DNA of 64,000 nt from Punica granatum. Lineage: Eukaryota; Streptophyta; Magnoliopsida; Myrtales; Lythraceae. Shown here piece after piece: positions 35,028 to 46,551 of this stretch. The notes under the pieces are model-generated. The model searched no databases, was not told where the DNA came from, and saw only the letters and a program-made list of their open reading frames with translations. The stretch spans positions 38,947,538 to 39,011,537 of the forward strand of contig NC_045127.1 in assembly GCF_007655135.1 (NCBI RefSeq), written 5' to 3'. Each line of letters begins with the position of its first letter. Position 1 is the stretch's first letter. The translations under genes and the position numbers were made by a program.

Positions 35028-35605
35028 TCTTACCTAAATGGAAGAGATGTCGGTTTAATGTTAAAATCAGACCGATGTAATGTCCTAGGTTGTTTTGAAA
35101 ACATGCATGCAGTACAGAAAAGTAAAGTATAAATGTATCTATTACAATGTACACCACTCATTATAGAAAAACAACAAAAGGCCCGCCTAAAAGAAAACTA
35201 GGGGCCGACTCAAAGTTCGGACTTTGGGTCGGTTGACGGCATGAAGGTTATTTTGGTCCAACATGGCGGTCTCTGTTTATGCATGATTTCAGTGTTCTAC
35301 TGGGAAAACCACTAACTAGGGATGGGGGCTCCCAATTCAAGGGTGTCAATTCCTTGAAATCGAGCGAGGATCTTTGGGGGCCAGTTTGGTGGCAGAGCCT
35401 ACTCGATCTGTTCCCTTACTCGGAACCTCTGACTAACCTAACTTCCTAAATCGGCGCCCGTGGGATTTCAGGCGAGGTACTTAGAATTCCGCTAGGATGA
35501 TGCAATGCAAGTGCAGAAAGTAAATATGCTTGAAATAAATATACAAAAAGCGGTAAATAAACATGCAAGCAAAGCAAACGAGATCGAGCCTGAACCCACT
35601 AAGTA
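35028..35605 (-). other. Element M 5' leader
   Basis: A non-coding leader of about 580 bp between the primer site and ORF1. It is collinear with 57294-57825 in element C, including the shared segments ATTTCAAGGAATTG and CAACCGACCCAAAGTC, so it is conserved between an autonomous-type and a gene-less element. Just before the ORF1 ATG it holds AG/GTAAGA (donor position 35033). Packaging signals would be expected here; none can be proved from sequence. Confidence 0.7.
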
Positions 35606-35624
35606 GTCCCCAGCGGAGTCGCCA
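35606..35624 (-). other. Primer binding site of element M (tRNA-Arg)
   Basis: On the minus strand this reads TGGCGACTCCGCTGGGGAC, three bases after the 5' LTR end. It is complementary to the 3' end of a plant tRNA-Arg whose acceptor begins GACTCCG, including CCA. tRNA-Arg primers are typical of Ogre elements. Confidence 0.88.
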
Positions 35625-35627
35625 AGC

Positions 35628-38600
35628 TGTACGGACCCAAATGTGGACTCTCGTCGGGGCCCGCATGCGCGCTTTTGGATCGCGCGTCTTGGGAATGTCC
35701 ATCTTCCCGTGGGGATGTGTGACGGACACGCGTGAGAGATGGAGTTGCCACTTATCATTTTACGATCCGAAGGTCGAGGGCGGATAAGTTACCCAGTGTC
35801 TAGGGGTATGAAACACCTAGTTGTTGTTAAGGCATTGGTCTGTGCGGAACCGGAAAGTCTGAGTTCGGGGGTTCATGTTACGTGTGGGCCTATATCCCGC
35901 ACGCCCTTTCGGTACTCTGGTTTACTATGCTTGCATTTTATTTTATTTACCGTGTGAATTAGGGTGCACTCGACTCGCACGTTTTGACACCGTGAATTCG
36001 GTGAGTTAAACGATGTCGATTGAGAAGTTGAGAGAAAAGTAAGCCTGCATGTCGGGGAATGGGTTCATTATCTTTCGTTACAGTTCATCGAACCATAACG
36101 ATTGACTCCCTGCATGAGCCGAAAACCATGAACTTTGGGATTTATTTTCCTCTGAACAAACGTTGAATTGATTCGATTAATTCGACTCTCAAACCATTCG
36201 CTCACTGAATGGGATTCTTACAATAACTAATGTAAAAATAAATCCTTACAATGTGCTCTCAGAATAAATACAATAAATTACAAATTACAAATGATTGAAT
36301 CTCATTCGGTTCGCTTTCGGTTAATATTCCGTTCGACTCACCGTGAGTTTAGGAAATAACCGAAAAATGCAATTCATTGGGCTCTCAGTGAATAGGGTGT
36401 TGAACCCTGTGATCGATGATTAGGGCGTTGAACTCTAATATTGTTCGGCCTAGGCATTGGGCTCGACTCGCATGTCAAACGAGCGCAGAAAGATAACACA
36501 CAACATGTTGATAACAGACAAGGTGTTTTTTATTGTCGAGTTTACGTGGAATAACAGATTACTAACCCAGTGATCTTTTTGCAAGCAAATACCTATGCTA
36601 AACAAGCAAACGCGTGTAAAACATTGTGCATTCGGCTTTGCCTTGAAAACTTGACAAAAATGACGTCTGTAGTCGAGTCTTTTGTGTGTGCATTGCTTTT
36701 ACAGTTATTCTGTATTGTGTCACTGAATTATCACTTAATTAACCAAACTCGTATTTTGACTCTAGATTTGGAACCTAGAGTTCCACCTAACCATTGTATA
36801 GCATTTGGTTAGATCGAGTTAATGATTAATTAGGATTTTGCATATTTTGTGACAGAGATAACCGTTCTAGTTGGCTGAGTCTATGATATGATGACAGAAA
36901 CATATCAATTAGATAGGAAAAGGCTATGCGAATAAACCTGCACCTGAACAGGTAGCCCGTTCCTATTCCATACTGTAGTGTTTCTGTCACGCTAACCCTA
37001 GGAGTGTTGCTGAATTGTGAAAAGACGATTTTGCCCTTTATTTGAAAATTGTTTTCAGAAAAGGGGAAACATCGCTGTGTGGGCCTTCTCGGCCTGTAGC
37101 TGGAGTTGACCAATTCCCTGGATCGTCCAGGGTTGTGCAAGAACCTCGAAAAAGCCAAGGAACCGGTCGATCTGCCCGGAAGTGATCTAGAAAAGTCTTT
37201 TGTATCCTGACCTAAGTAACCTGAAATCAGGTAAAACTCAAGTTGAGACACAGAAGCCCTTTCCAAACGTCCATGGTACATCGGGCTGCGCGTTTCGGGT
37301 TTTGAAATGGATAAATTTTGAAAAGGGCACTAACATCATTTGATAACTCATCGACGCGAGTTATCAGTTAATGGGCAATTCATGCAAGATTTGTTAGTGT
37401 GAAGTGGGTTTAATCATGTGAGCGTCTCGATTAATCTATTTGTGGAATTAATGCTTAAGGGTTATGCCGAATGCATTAATTATGAAAACGATTCGTGACT
37501 CGGCGACCGAGACGATTCCATAAGGATCGAGGATAATTTGGTCCAATGACCGAAAATACCCTCATAACCGAATGGACCCGAATGAGTCATCGATACCCAA
37601 ATCCATGCATGTTTTGTTTGGAAAAGACATTTTCATGCGATATTCTCGATGTGAATGAACTTGCAAAATTACATGAAATCCGAGAAACGTGCTTAAAACG
37701 GGAAGAGGAAATCTCATGGAACCCAAATAGCTCCATGAGACTCTCGGCCAATTCTCCTTGGAGAAAGCCGAGAGGTCTCATGGCTTGTATTAGATTCCAC
37801 GAATTTTTCCCGTCTTATTTTGAATCGTTTCTCGCATGCTCAAGCGTTAAACACGATATGTAACACGATTTAACGAAAGCCGGTATCGTCATGAATTTGA
37901 AAAGCGCATTCAAGCACACAAACATGCACAAACATGTTATTTAAGGAATCAATAAAACGATATCGACTTCATGGATGCGGGAAAAAACAATAAAACTCGG
38001 GAAACAATTTAAATCGAGGCAAAGGAATCTGATCTTGATCCGAAAAGGTCAAGAGTGTTCTCGGTCACCTCATGGAGAGGTTAACCCGAAAGATCTCGAC
38101 TTTTTCGGGTCGGGATGATTTCCTCGACTTTGATTTAGATATTTCCCGACATGTTAGCATGTTAAACGTTGATAAACATGCATGGTGTAATAAGGAAATC
38201 GCACAAAATTAAAGCTCGAAATTAAAATCATGCTTAAAACCCCTTAAAACTCCATAAACACAACAAAAATGTAAAAGTCCTAGCTCCTCTAAGTCGGGAA
38301 TGGCCATACCTAGTCCCGAGATACGGGATGGGACCTTCGAGAGTCGGGTTGGATCACTAGTTGGTTGGGTTTGGGCTGTTTTGGCTTGAACAGACCCGAA
38401 TGGCAGCAGACCCAACTGGAAGGGTGGACAGACCCGACTGACACAAGTCGGGTCGGACGTCGCCACGGAGTCTCCGGATGAAATTTTTTAGCAAGGTCAA
38501 CGGCCCTGGGTAGCCAAGAGACCCCTCTAGGTGGCCGTGGTGGTCTTGTTCCCCCAGAGTTATCGGGTCAACCCGTACAGTCCTGCAAAAAACACCGAAA

Positions 38601-40902
38601 ACAGAGCGCGTTTGGAAACTGGCCCCAACTGGGCAGTTTTCGGGTCGGAATTCACCACGGCGTTTCCCGGTGGAATTTTTGAGCAAGGTCAACGGCTCTT
38701 GACTCCTAACTGACCCTTGGAGGTGATAGAAGTGTTCGTTCGTCGAAAAGGGTCACGGATCGACCCGATCTATAAGAAAATCATACAGACAGTTAGAAAC
38801 GCCGACCCGACTGAGCAGTTTTGGGGTCCGACATCATAACGGTGGATTCCGATGGAGTTTTGAGGCAAGGTCGGTGGCTCCCAACTCCTAACTGACCTCC
38901 GGAGGTGTTTGATGGGTTTTGATAGTTCAGACCAACTCGAAAAGGTGAGAAAACGGGGTTAGAAGTTTTGACTCGGCTGGGCCAAAACTGCACTCGGTTC
39001 TGTACTGAGCTGGTTCTATGACTTAGAGGCTTCAAACTTATAATCTAAGCTCGGAAATGGGTGGAGGGGGTTGAAAACATGTGGGATATGAGGTTTGGTA
39101 AAGTTTTGAGTTAAGCCGGGATGGATTCCGACTTAAGACTTTGCCCGGTTTTGCTTGGTTTTGCTTGTTCTTGCTGAGCTGCGATTTTGCTGGAGCTAAA
39201 AGGGAGTTTGAGAGCTTCTTGATGAGTGAGAAAGCTAGTGAGATGATGTGTGATCACTTGTGATTAAGCTAATGACATAAAAATATATATATAGGCTAAG
39301 ATAAAATGCAATTAAGTGAAGAAAAGCTTGCTTAAGAGCTTGATTAAGAGATGGGCGGTTTGATTAAGGGAAAGTCAAGCCAATCCTCTTCCATTGCATT
39401 GATGAGGAAAGGATAAGAGCATTAATGGGCATTTATGAAGATGGAGTGTAAGAATGGAATGGTAGGCTTGATATTTCCATGGAAGGATAAGGCAAGTTGT
39501 AATGGAGAAGAAGACAATGGACATGGATGGCAATGGGCATGGGTGAGGCGGCAATGAGTTGGTCGTGGGTCCCACGGGTCGTGAGGTAAGTTCGGGCCAA
39601 AGTTCGGGTCTCGATTGATCGTGTGTTCGAGGTTCGTGGATCAAACGAACGTCGAATTGTCATTGTGCGCGTGAAAACGATTTAATCAAGCCCGAAATCC
39701 TCCATTTTGCCCAAAGGAAGATTTGTGTGATTTTTGGCTCGGAAGCCGGTTTTGCTCATTTCAATCGTTCAGAGCAAAGTTAACCATTTCGGAATGCACA
39801 TCTTTTGTCTGCATTCCGAATCGGTCGTTTTGACGTGCATTGTCAATCAGACTGAATAATTGACCGTTAAGCCGGTATTATCAATGTGAAGCCGAAGACG
39901 TCCTAAGAGTCCGGAGCCGGATTTCTCATAATGCTTCCTGAGTTGCTTGGGCGAGCCGGAGATCGCTGTAACCTCTGTTCGTTGAGAATAGGGCTCGGAG
40001 GATTGAAAAATTGCATCTGAAACTTTGGAATGCTATTCTTAGGGTTTAAATGGATGGTGTGATTCTGTCTGAGAATTTCACATTGAGCGTTGAGATAAGC
40101 GGCACTGGAATTGCCAACCATCCGACGTCAAGTTTCCGTAAAAAGGACATTCGGTTATGAATTTCCGTTAGAAAAGATCTTTTCTGCTCTTCGGAGGTCA
40201 CTCGGGAAACCAAATGGGATTCTGCAGTCTGATTTGCCCAATTGCGTACGTCCGCTGTAGTTTTAGGGGCAATGCATGGCTAACTTCGTTTGCCGATGTT
40301 CCGTCAGATCAGTCTTCGGATATGGTTTTCCGTTAAAAAGTATGCTTGATTTGTCATTCGGAAGTCATTTGAGTTGTCTGTGTGACTTTCGGAAGACAAT
40401 CTGAAGCAATGCTTATGCTCTGTATAATTTTTGGATGTGACTGTATCTGACATCGGGCATTAACTTTTCTCAGGTGAACCGGCATTTTTTGACTCACACT
40501 GAAAATTTGTCTTTATTCTGAAAATTGCTCTGTATAGAGCAGATGAACTCCGAAATGCGTTTGAAGACACTTTTCATCTGTTTGGGATCACGAGGGATTT
40601 TTGGAGTCCAATATTGACTATTTTCTGATGGTCGAGCGAACTAGTAGAAAATAGCGTTGTACGTGTTGTATTCTGAAAATGCCGGTTTCGATGCTGTTAA
40701 GGCTCTCTGTTTGCTCCGTATGCCACTGGATGATTCCGTATATTCCTCTGTGCTTGAATCATCTGCCTATCTCCGTTGACTTGAGAATGAATAGCAATTT
40801 GCTGCTCTGTTTAGCCTTCTTCTGTATCGATGCTCAAGTCATAGCCTGGATCGCTGTTGGGTGGCATTGCCTGGACCGATGAACCAAAATGGGGTGCCAA
40901 CA
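35628..40902 (-). mobile_element. Element M 5' LTR
   Basis: This 5275-bp LTR has the ends TGTACGGACC (left, 35628) and GGGTGCCAACA (right, 40902) on the plus strand, that is TGTTGGCACC ... GGTCCGTACA in element sense. It abuts the primer site on one side and the ATGCT duplication on the other. It contains the TATA box at about 39281-39294, diverged 190-bp units near 38450-38960, the conserved hairpin (35763-35776) and a primer-site-like 10-mer with one mismatch (35741-35750). No gene: the frames at 37546-37863, 39375-39644 and 39903-40121 are mirrored in the other LTR and match no known protein. Confidence 0.93.
39281..39294 (-). promoter_or_regulatory. TATA box of element M 5' LTR
   Basis: On the minus strand this reads CTATATATATATTT, followed about 15 bases later by the family motif ATGTCATTAGCTTAATCAC. 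Aligned copies have TATA signals at the same place. It would drive the genomic RNA of M. Confidence 0.5.
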
Positions 40903-40907
40903 ATGCT
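40903..40907. repeat. Target-site duplication ATGCT, right copy (M)
   Basis: Identical to 14233-14237. Removing M and one copy joins the element A reading frame between its archaeal-like RNase H and the following linker, which proves that A is the host sequence. Confidence 0.92.
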
Positions 40908-42702
40908 CACCATGGATGCGAGCGTTGCGAGTGCGTCTACAAATTGATTCTTAATGCGCGACATTTAGGTGAACGTGACTTTCTCGAAGTTCTCTGTTAA
41001 CTCCTCGAGATACTCGTAGTATGGCACCAACTTCTCTTCTTTCCTCTTCCATTGGCCTAGCGTTTGAAAAATTGTGAGCATGGAATCGCCAAAGACCTTC
41101 AGTTCCTTGACCTTGAAGTCAATTGCCGCTTGCAGGCCGATGATGCATGCTTCATATTCTGCCACATTGTTGGCGCAGGGGAAATCGATCTTCGCTATGA
41201 CGGGGTAGTAACGCCCATTAGGGGATATCAGCACTGCGCCGATACCAGACCTAATGGAATTGACTGCGCCATCGAAATATATCATCCATGTGGGTCTATC
41301 CTCCTCACCGTCCACTTGGAGGATCCCTTCATCTGGAAAGTCAGAATTTATAGGGGTATCATCTTCAATCGGGAATTTCGCTAGATGATCTGAAATTGCT
41401 TACCCCTTGACTGACGCGCGAGACACGTATTCAATGTCGTACTCCGTCAGTTGGCAGTGCCATTTTGCGATGTTTCTCATGGAGGACGGACTGTCGAAGA
41501 GGTACTTCAAGGAATTAGCTTTTGACAGCAAGTGGATGGTATGGTAGAGAGTGTACTGCTGGAGTCTTTGCATGACCCATACCAACGCGCAGCACATCTT
41601 CTCGATCTCGAGGTAGTTGGACTCCATTCGGTAAACTTCTTGCTCATGTAGTAAATCGCTTGTTCTGCGTGCGTGGATTCATCCTCTTGCCCCAACATGC
41701 ACACTAAGGATTGACAGTGCACTGTCAGGTAAAGGATGAGAGGGCGGCTCGGTGTAGGCGGGACCAGCACGGGAGGCTGAACCAAGTATGCCTTAATAGT
41801 ATCAAAGGCCTTCTGACATTCATATTCTCACTCGACCGTTGTGTTTTTGCGGAGCAAGCAGAAGAGCGGTTGACATTTGTTTGTCAGGTTTGTAATGAAG
41901 CGTGCAATGTAGTTCAGCCGTCTTAAGAAGCTTCGTACTTCACGTACCGTTGACGGTGGGGACATCTCCATGATTGCCTTCACCTTGTCTGAATCGACCT
42001 CAATGCCGCATTCGCTGACTATGAATTCTAGCAATTTGCCCGACTTGGCGCCGAATGTACACTTCGCTAGGTTAAGTCGGAGCTTGTATTTCTTGAGGCG
42101 GTCAAAGAGGCGCTTGAGGTTGATGAGGTGATCTTCTTCTTCCATAGACTTTGCGATCATGTCGTCAACGTAGACTTCTATCTCCTCATGCATCACATCA
42201 TGAAAGAGTGTGACCATTGCCAGCTAATAGGTTGCACCGGCATTTTTTAGGCCGAAAGGCATACCCTTATCGTAGAACGTCCCCCACATTGTGATGAAGG
42301 TCGTCTTAGTCTTGTCCTCCTCAACCATCCGGATCTGATTATACCCAGAGAAGTCATCCATGAAAGAGAACTGTGGGTGGCGTGCAGTGTTGTCAACCAG
42401 GACATCGATGTGAGGCAACAGGAAGTTATCCTTGGGACTGACCTTGTTGAGATCGCGGTAGTCGACACAGAGTCGGACTCTTCAATTCTTCTTCTCCATG
42501 GGCACGATGTTCACCACCAACCCAAAGCAATTGTAGACTTCTAAGAAACCCGCGTTGATCTACTTGATGACCTCCTCTTTGATGCGGAGGAGAAGGTCGG
42601 CTCGCTGTCACCGTAAATGCTGCCGTTTAGGTAGGAACTTTTCTGTATCGAGCCGGAGGAAGTGCTTGACTATTGCAGGGTCCAAGACTAGCATGTCGGC
42701 GT
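40903..42702 (-). pseudogene. Element A reverse transcriptase and RNase H remnant
   Basis: On the minus strand, from 42702: the segment just before reverse transcriptase (LDPAIVKHFLRLDT), then reverse transcriptase with MDDFSGYNQ and YVDDMIAKS (frames 42418-42224 and 42217-41828), the Ty3 RNase H (with LYLTV in place of the catalytic Asp, as in M) and the archaeal-like RNase H (frame 41315-40965, with YFDGA, AEYEA, GDS). Stops and frameshifts are scattered, for example a stop replacing Gln after GATY near 42224. Its right end is cut by the B LTR, its left end by M. The N-terminal genes of A are outside the window. Confidence 0.92.
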
Positions 42703-43217
42703 TGTATGGTGTGCTCTTGTCGGGGCCCGCATGCGCGCGACAGAATCACGTGGCTTGGGAGTATCCACCTTCCTGGAGGATGCGTGACAGACACACGTGA
42801 GAAGGAATCGTCACCTACCATTTTACGACTCGAGGGTCGGGGGCCGGTAAGTTACCCGAGTCTAGAGACAATGATACACCTAGTTTTGCTAAGGTACTGG
42901 TCATTGCATAGCCAGAAAATCCGAGTTCGGGGGTTCACGTTACGTGCGGGCCTATATCCTGCATACCCTTCGGTACTCTAACTTGCTAGGCTTGCCGTTT
43001 TATTTATTTACCGCATGGATTAGGTTGCACTCAGCTTACACGTTTTGACACCGACAATTCGGTGGACTAAACAATGTGGGTTGAGAAGCCGAGAGAAAAG
43101 TAGGCCCATATATTGGGGAATTGCTTCACTATCCTCGCGTTACAGTTCATCAAACCATGATGGTTGAATTCTTGTGTGAACCAGAACCGCGAGATCTTTG
43201 GTTTACTCTCATCTGAG

Positions 43218-43222
43218 CAAGC
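43218..43222. repeat. Target-site duplication CAAGC, left copy
   Basis: CAAGC flanks the 3.36-kb insertion at 43218-43222 and 46587-46591. The uninterrupted LTR S has the unfilled equivalent GGGCAAGCACTAG near 19730. Confidence 0.85.
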
Positions 43223-44089
43223 TATCACGACCCGAAATTTTGATAGAAATTTTCCTATATTTCCTCGAATCCATTATCACATAAAACTATTCACGTAAAA
43301 ACCTGCTTCCCATACATTTCCAAAGTATATAACCAATCCAACAAACTCTAATATGTATATACACATCTCCGGAGATTACTTTTCCGCACCCACGTCAGTG
43401 ATACAACTAAACAAAATTTTCAGGTCGTAACATTTTCAAATCCATTCTATACAAAAAGAATATCTATCCAATAACTAAGGTTCCTACCTAATTCTCCGAG
43501 CTGATCCCCGATGTCAAAAAGTGGTTCCTCCACGTAATTTGAAAGCTTGACTGGAAAAATATATGCAGAGTGTGAGCTGCATCTCAGTGAGTACTATATT
43601 CCAAAGCAAAATGAATAATACTAAGTGATAAATATATTTTAAACAACCAAATATTCATACAGATAGTAGTAGCATATCAATTAATTCAATAACACGGTAT
43701 ATTATACAATACATACAAATGATTACTAATTCATTCATAAACAATCAATTGCCTTTATAACCATATAAAACTATTATTAGAATTAACCATTAACTCAATA
43801 TCACATTGCACTCACAGCCTAACTAAATCAAATTAGCAAACAACACGGCTCCCACAAAATGATTTAGACAATCGTAATAATCATCTCATTTACAGCAATC
43901 AAACCAAATGAACAATATACAACACAACCAAATCAATATAGCCATAGGGTTGCATTTCCTCGCAACAGAGTTGTGATGGTACCGTGACCCTGCATGTCTC
44001 ATTCATATCATCCTCAACTCCCAATATCCATGTCTCATAAGCAGGGGCCGCCTATTAACCTCTGGTGGTAAGAGTTGACCTCAATTTAT

Positions 44090-44268
44090 ATTTCGCTGGT
44101 CAAGCGGCCGATCAGGCCCCGTTTTTCTATTCCGCTGGGTCCAGCGGCTGATCTAGCCCATATTTATATTCCGCCGGGTCCAGTGGCCGATCAGGCCCCT
44201 GTTTATATTACACCGGGTCTAGCGGCTGATTAGGCCCATTTTGTAATCCGCCGAGTCCAGCGGTCCCA
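44090..44268. repeat. About 40-bp tandem repeat of GC hairpins
   Basis: Four to five units around CCGCTGGGTCCAGCGG, each able to form a 6-bp stem with a GGTC loop, are separated by AT-rich linkers containing GATCAGGCCC. They stand out in an otherwise AT-rich element. Confidence 0.75.
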
Positions 44269-46527
44269 TGGCTATAGTCAAACAACAGTCACAAGCACAA
44301 TCGACTGCAACCACGCTATCTCATATCATATACCCACACCAAATTCTTATTCCCAAATTATCGCAATTTCTGCATACACAAACATAATCCCAATCATATT
44401 CCAATTGAATCATATTATCATCATATATTTCTTACGCAATCCACACACTCAATCACGCTGCATATCCCAACTCAAGGTGAAACATGAAAGGCCATGTTTC
44501 TCAGATCCTTTCACACAACATAGCAAGACCGATTCCTTAATCTAGCTGCCACTATATTCATCTTAAATAATTCATATAATTATTACATGTGATTTCACAA
44601 GGGAATAGAGTATTTGCATAACATACATATATATACATATACATATATATATATATATATATCATTTCACAATGGAATGAAGTACTCACCAGAAACTCAC
44701 CAAAACTATTTTAATGAGTCAAACCTCCCGGATGCATGATTTTGATCTCCTCTGTTGCCTATCATTTGAAGTATAAAACTAGATTATGAACAACATACTA
44801 ATGCGACTATACTTATCGGTGCTGGCAATTATCCTCCTGATAGAGAAAAAAGGAAAACACATTGATATTTTCATAATCAATCACATCTCTCTTTTATCCC
44901 ATATTACCCATTAGCCCCTATCAACATGTTACTTAATTGCTATAACTTAATCACGTAATACCATTAATTTGAATCACTGCCTATCGTTAGATCTTTCTAG
45001 AATCACCCCCTAAATGATGTTTAACCTCCACACTCTGCTTAAGCAATTAAATGAAGAAAAATATGCATTTCGATTATCAACAAGATATTTATATTAATAA
45101 AAAAATTGATTTCAATGGTGGAATTCGCGAAAACAAATAGCTTCTCAACTCAACCAAGAAAAGCAAAGTACAGGTAAAAGAAGCTCAATCAATTTAAATT
45201 CCGCATCTCACACTCAAGCATATCACTGATTATAAACTTAATCTCTTCACTTATTGTCTTCTCAATCTTTTATCCATTCCCTTCTTTCCATGCTCTGTTC
45301 TATTTTAAGTAATTTCACTAACCTAAAATATTTCAATTCTCAAATAGAGCACTATTAACAAGAGAGATGGAAGAAGTAAACCTCAACTTATATTAGTCAT
45401 TTAACTGCCCTTAACTTGTCAATCTAACAATCCACTTAATCATGATTATAGCTCATCAAATGAAATGCATATATGAGCAAGAGAAGAATCTTACAGTACA
45501 AAACTTATGAAATCAATCTCATTTAATCTAATTACTTCAACTCACAATAATTAAGCAAAGCTAAATCCATAGATATTTCTATCTTTTATCCAACCGATTA
45601 TGTCAATTGGAATCATCATACATAAAATGAGATCATAAATTCAATCTTGCAATTTTTTTTTCTAATATTGATCAAAATCACCCGAATTTCATAGATCAAT
45701 TCATACAAATGCCAATTCAACTTAGCCACCACACGTCAAATTTACAGCTAGACAACCACATAAACTCAATTCTCTGTTAATCCCCATAAAACTCAAGCAA
45801 TCACAACTAATCATTCCCCTTCACTACCGAATTAATCGACCCTAGGCTGAGCTAAGATGAAAGATGAATAACTTAATCGGCACCTAATCATAGTGAATAA
45901 GAATGTCTAACGTGAGAAGAATCAACTTACTTCAAGAACCCGAGCCTAGCCTTGCTCTCCTCTTAAGTTTCTTCTTCAGCTCACTCTGTTCTATCTCTCT
46001 CTACTCTCATCCTCTATTTCTCTGTTTTCTCCCTTGACTTCCTGTAGCAAAATAGAAGAATGAAAGAAAAAGAAAGCAGCAGAACATAACAAGAAAAAAA
46101 AAAGGAAGAAGTGGATGGCTACTCACGTTTTCATTCTTTTTCTTCCCCCCAACTGTCTCTGTTTTCCTTTCTATCTCTTGCTCTGTTTCTTCTTTACGTT
46201 TTCCAGCCCAAAAGCATAACAGAGTAAAAGAGAGAAAGGAGACAAGACAAATGAGTGAAAAGAATGACGGTGGAAGACTCCAGGGGAAAAATTTTGGGGG
46301 ACACGTGGGGCCCTTTCACCCCTAATCTTTTTTTTTTGTCAGTCACCTATATATATATATAATAGCACATGTATGTATAAGTATGCATGTTTCGAAAATC
46401 CCAGGTTTCAAACATGCCTTCACTCTCTTTTCTTCTTCTTCTTCTTCTTTTTTCCCCCTAATGCTCCAGCTTATGTACGTAATCTATATATATATTTGTA
46501 TATAAGCATGTAAGTAAATGTACATGT

Positions 46528-46551
46528 GTATATATATATATATATATATAA
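46528..46551. repeat. TA microsatellite
   Basis: An uninterrupted TA dinucleotide run of about 24 bp lies close to the right end of the AT-rich solo LTR. Confidence 0.85.

Larger units (their letters stand above)
14238..40902 (-). mobile_element. Element M: near-complete Ogre-type Ty3/gypsy retrotransposon
   Basis: M is a minus-strand element with 5' LTR 35628-40902, internal region 24044-35627 and 3' LTR 14238-24043, the last split by solo LTR S. Without S it is about 22.1 kb, in the size range of Ogre elements. Order from the 5' end: tRNA-Arg primer site, ORF1, gag, protease, G-patch, candidate intron, reverse transcriptase, Ty3 RNase H, archaeal-like RNase H, integrase, tandem array, polypurine tract. 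It lies inside element A with duplication ATGCT on both sides. In hand-read stretches the two LTRs differ by about 6-7%, mostly transitions, so the insertion is not recent. Stops and frameshifts make it defective. Confidence 0.93.

Noticed and set aside
35606..35624. A tRNA-Arg gene or fragment
   Set aside because: Only the 3'-end complement is present, three bases after an LTR, which is what a primer binding site looks like; no cloverleaf can be formed around it.
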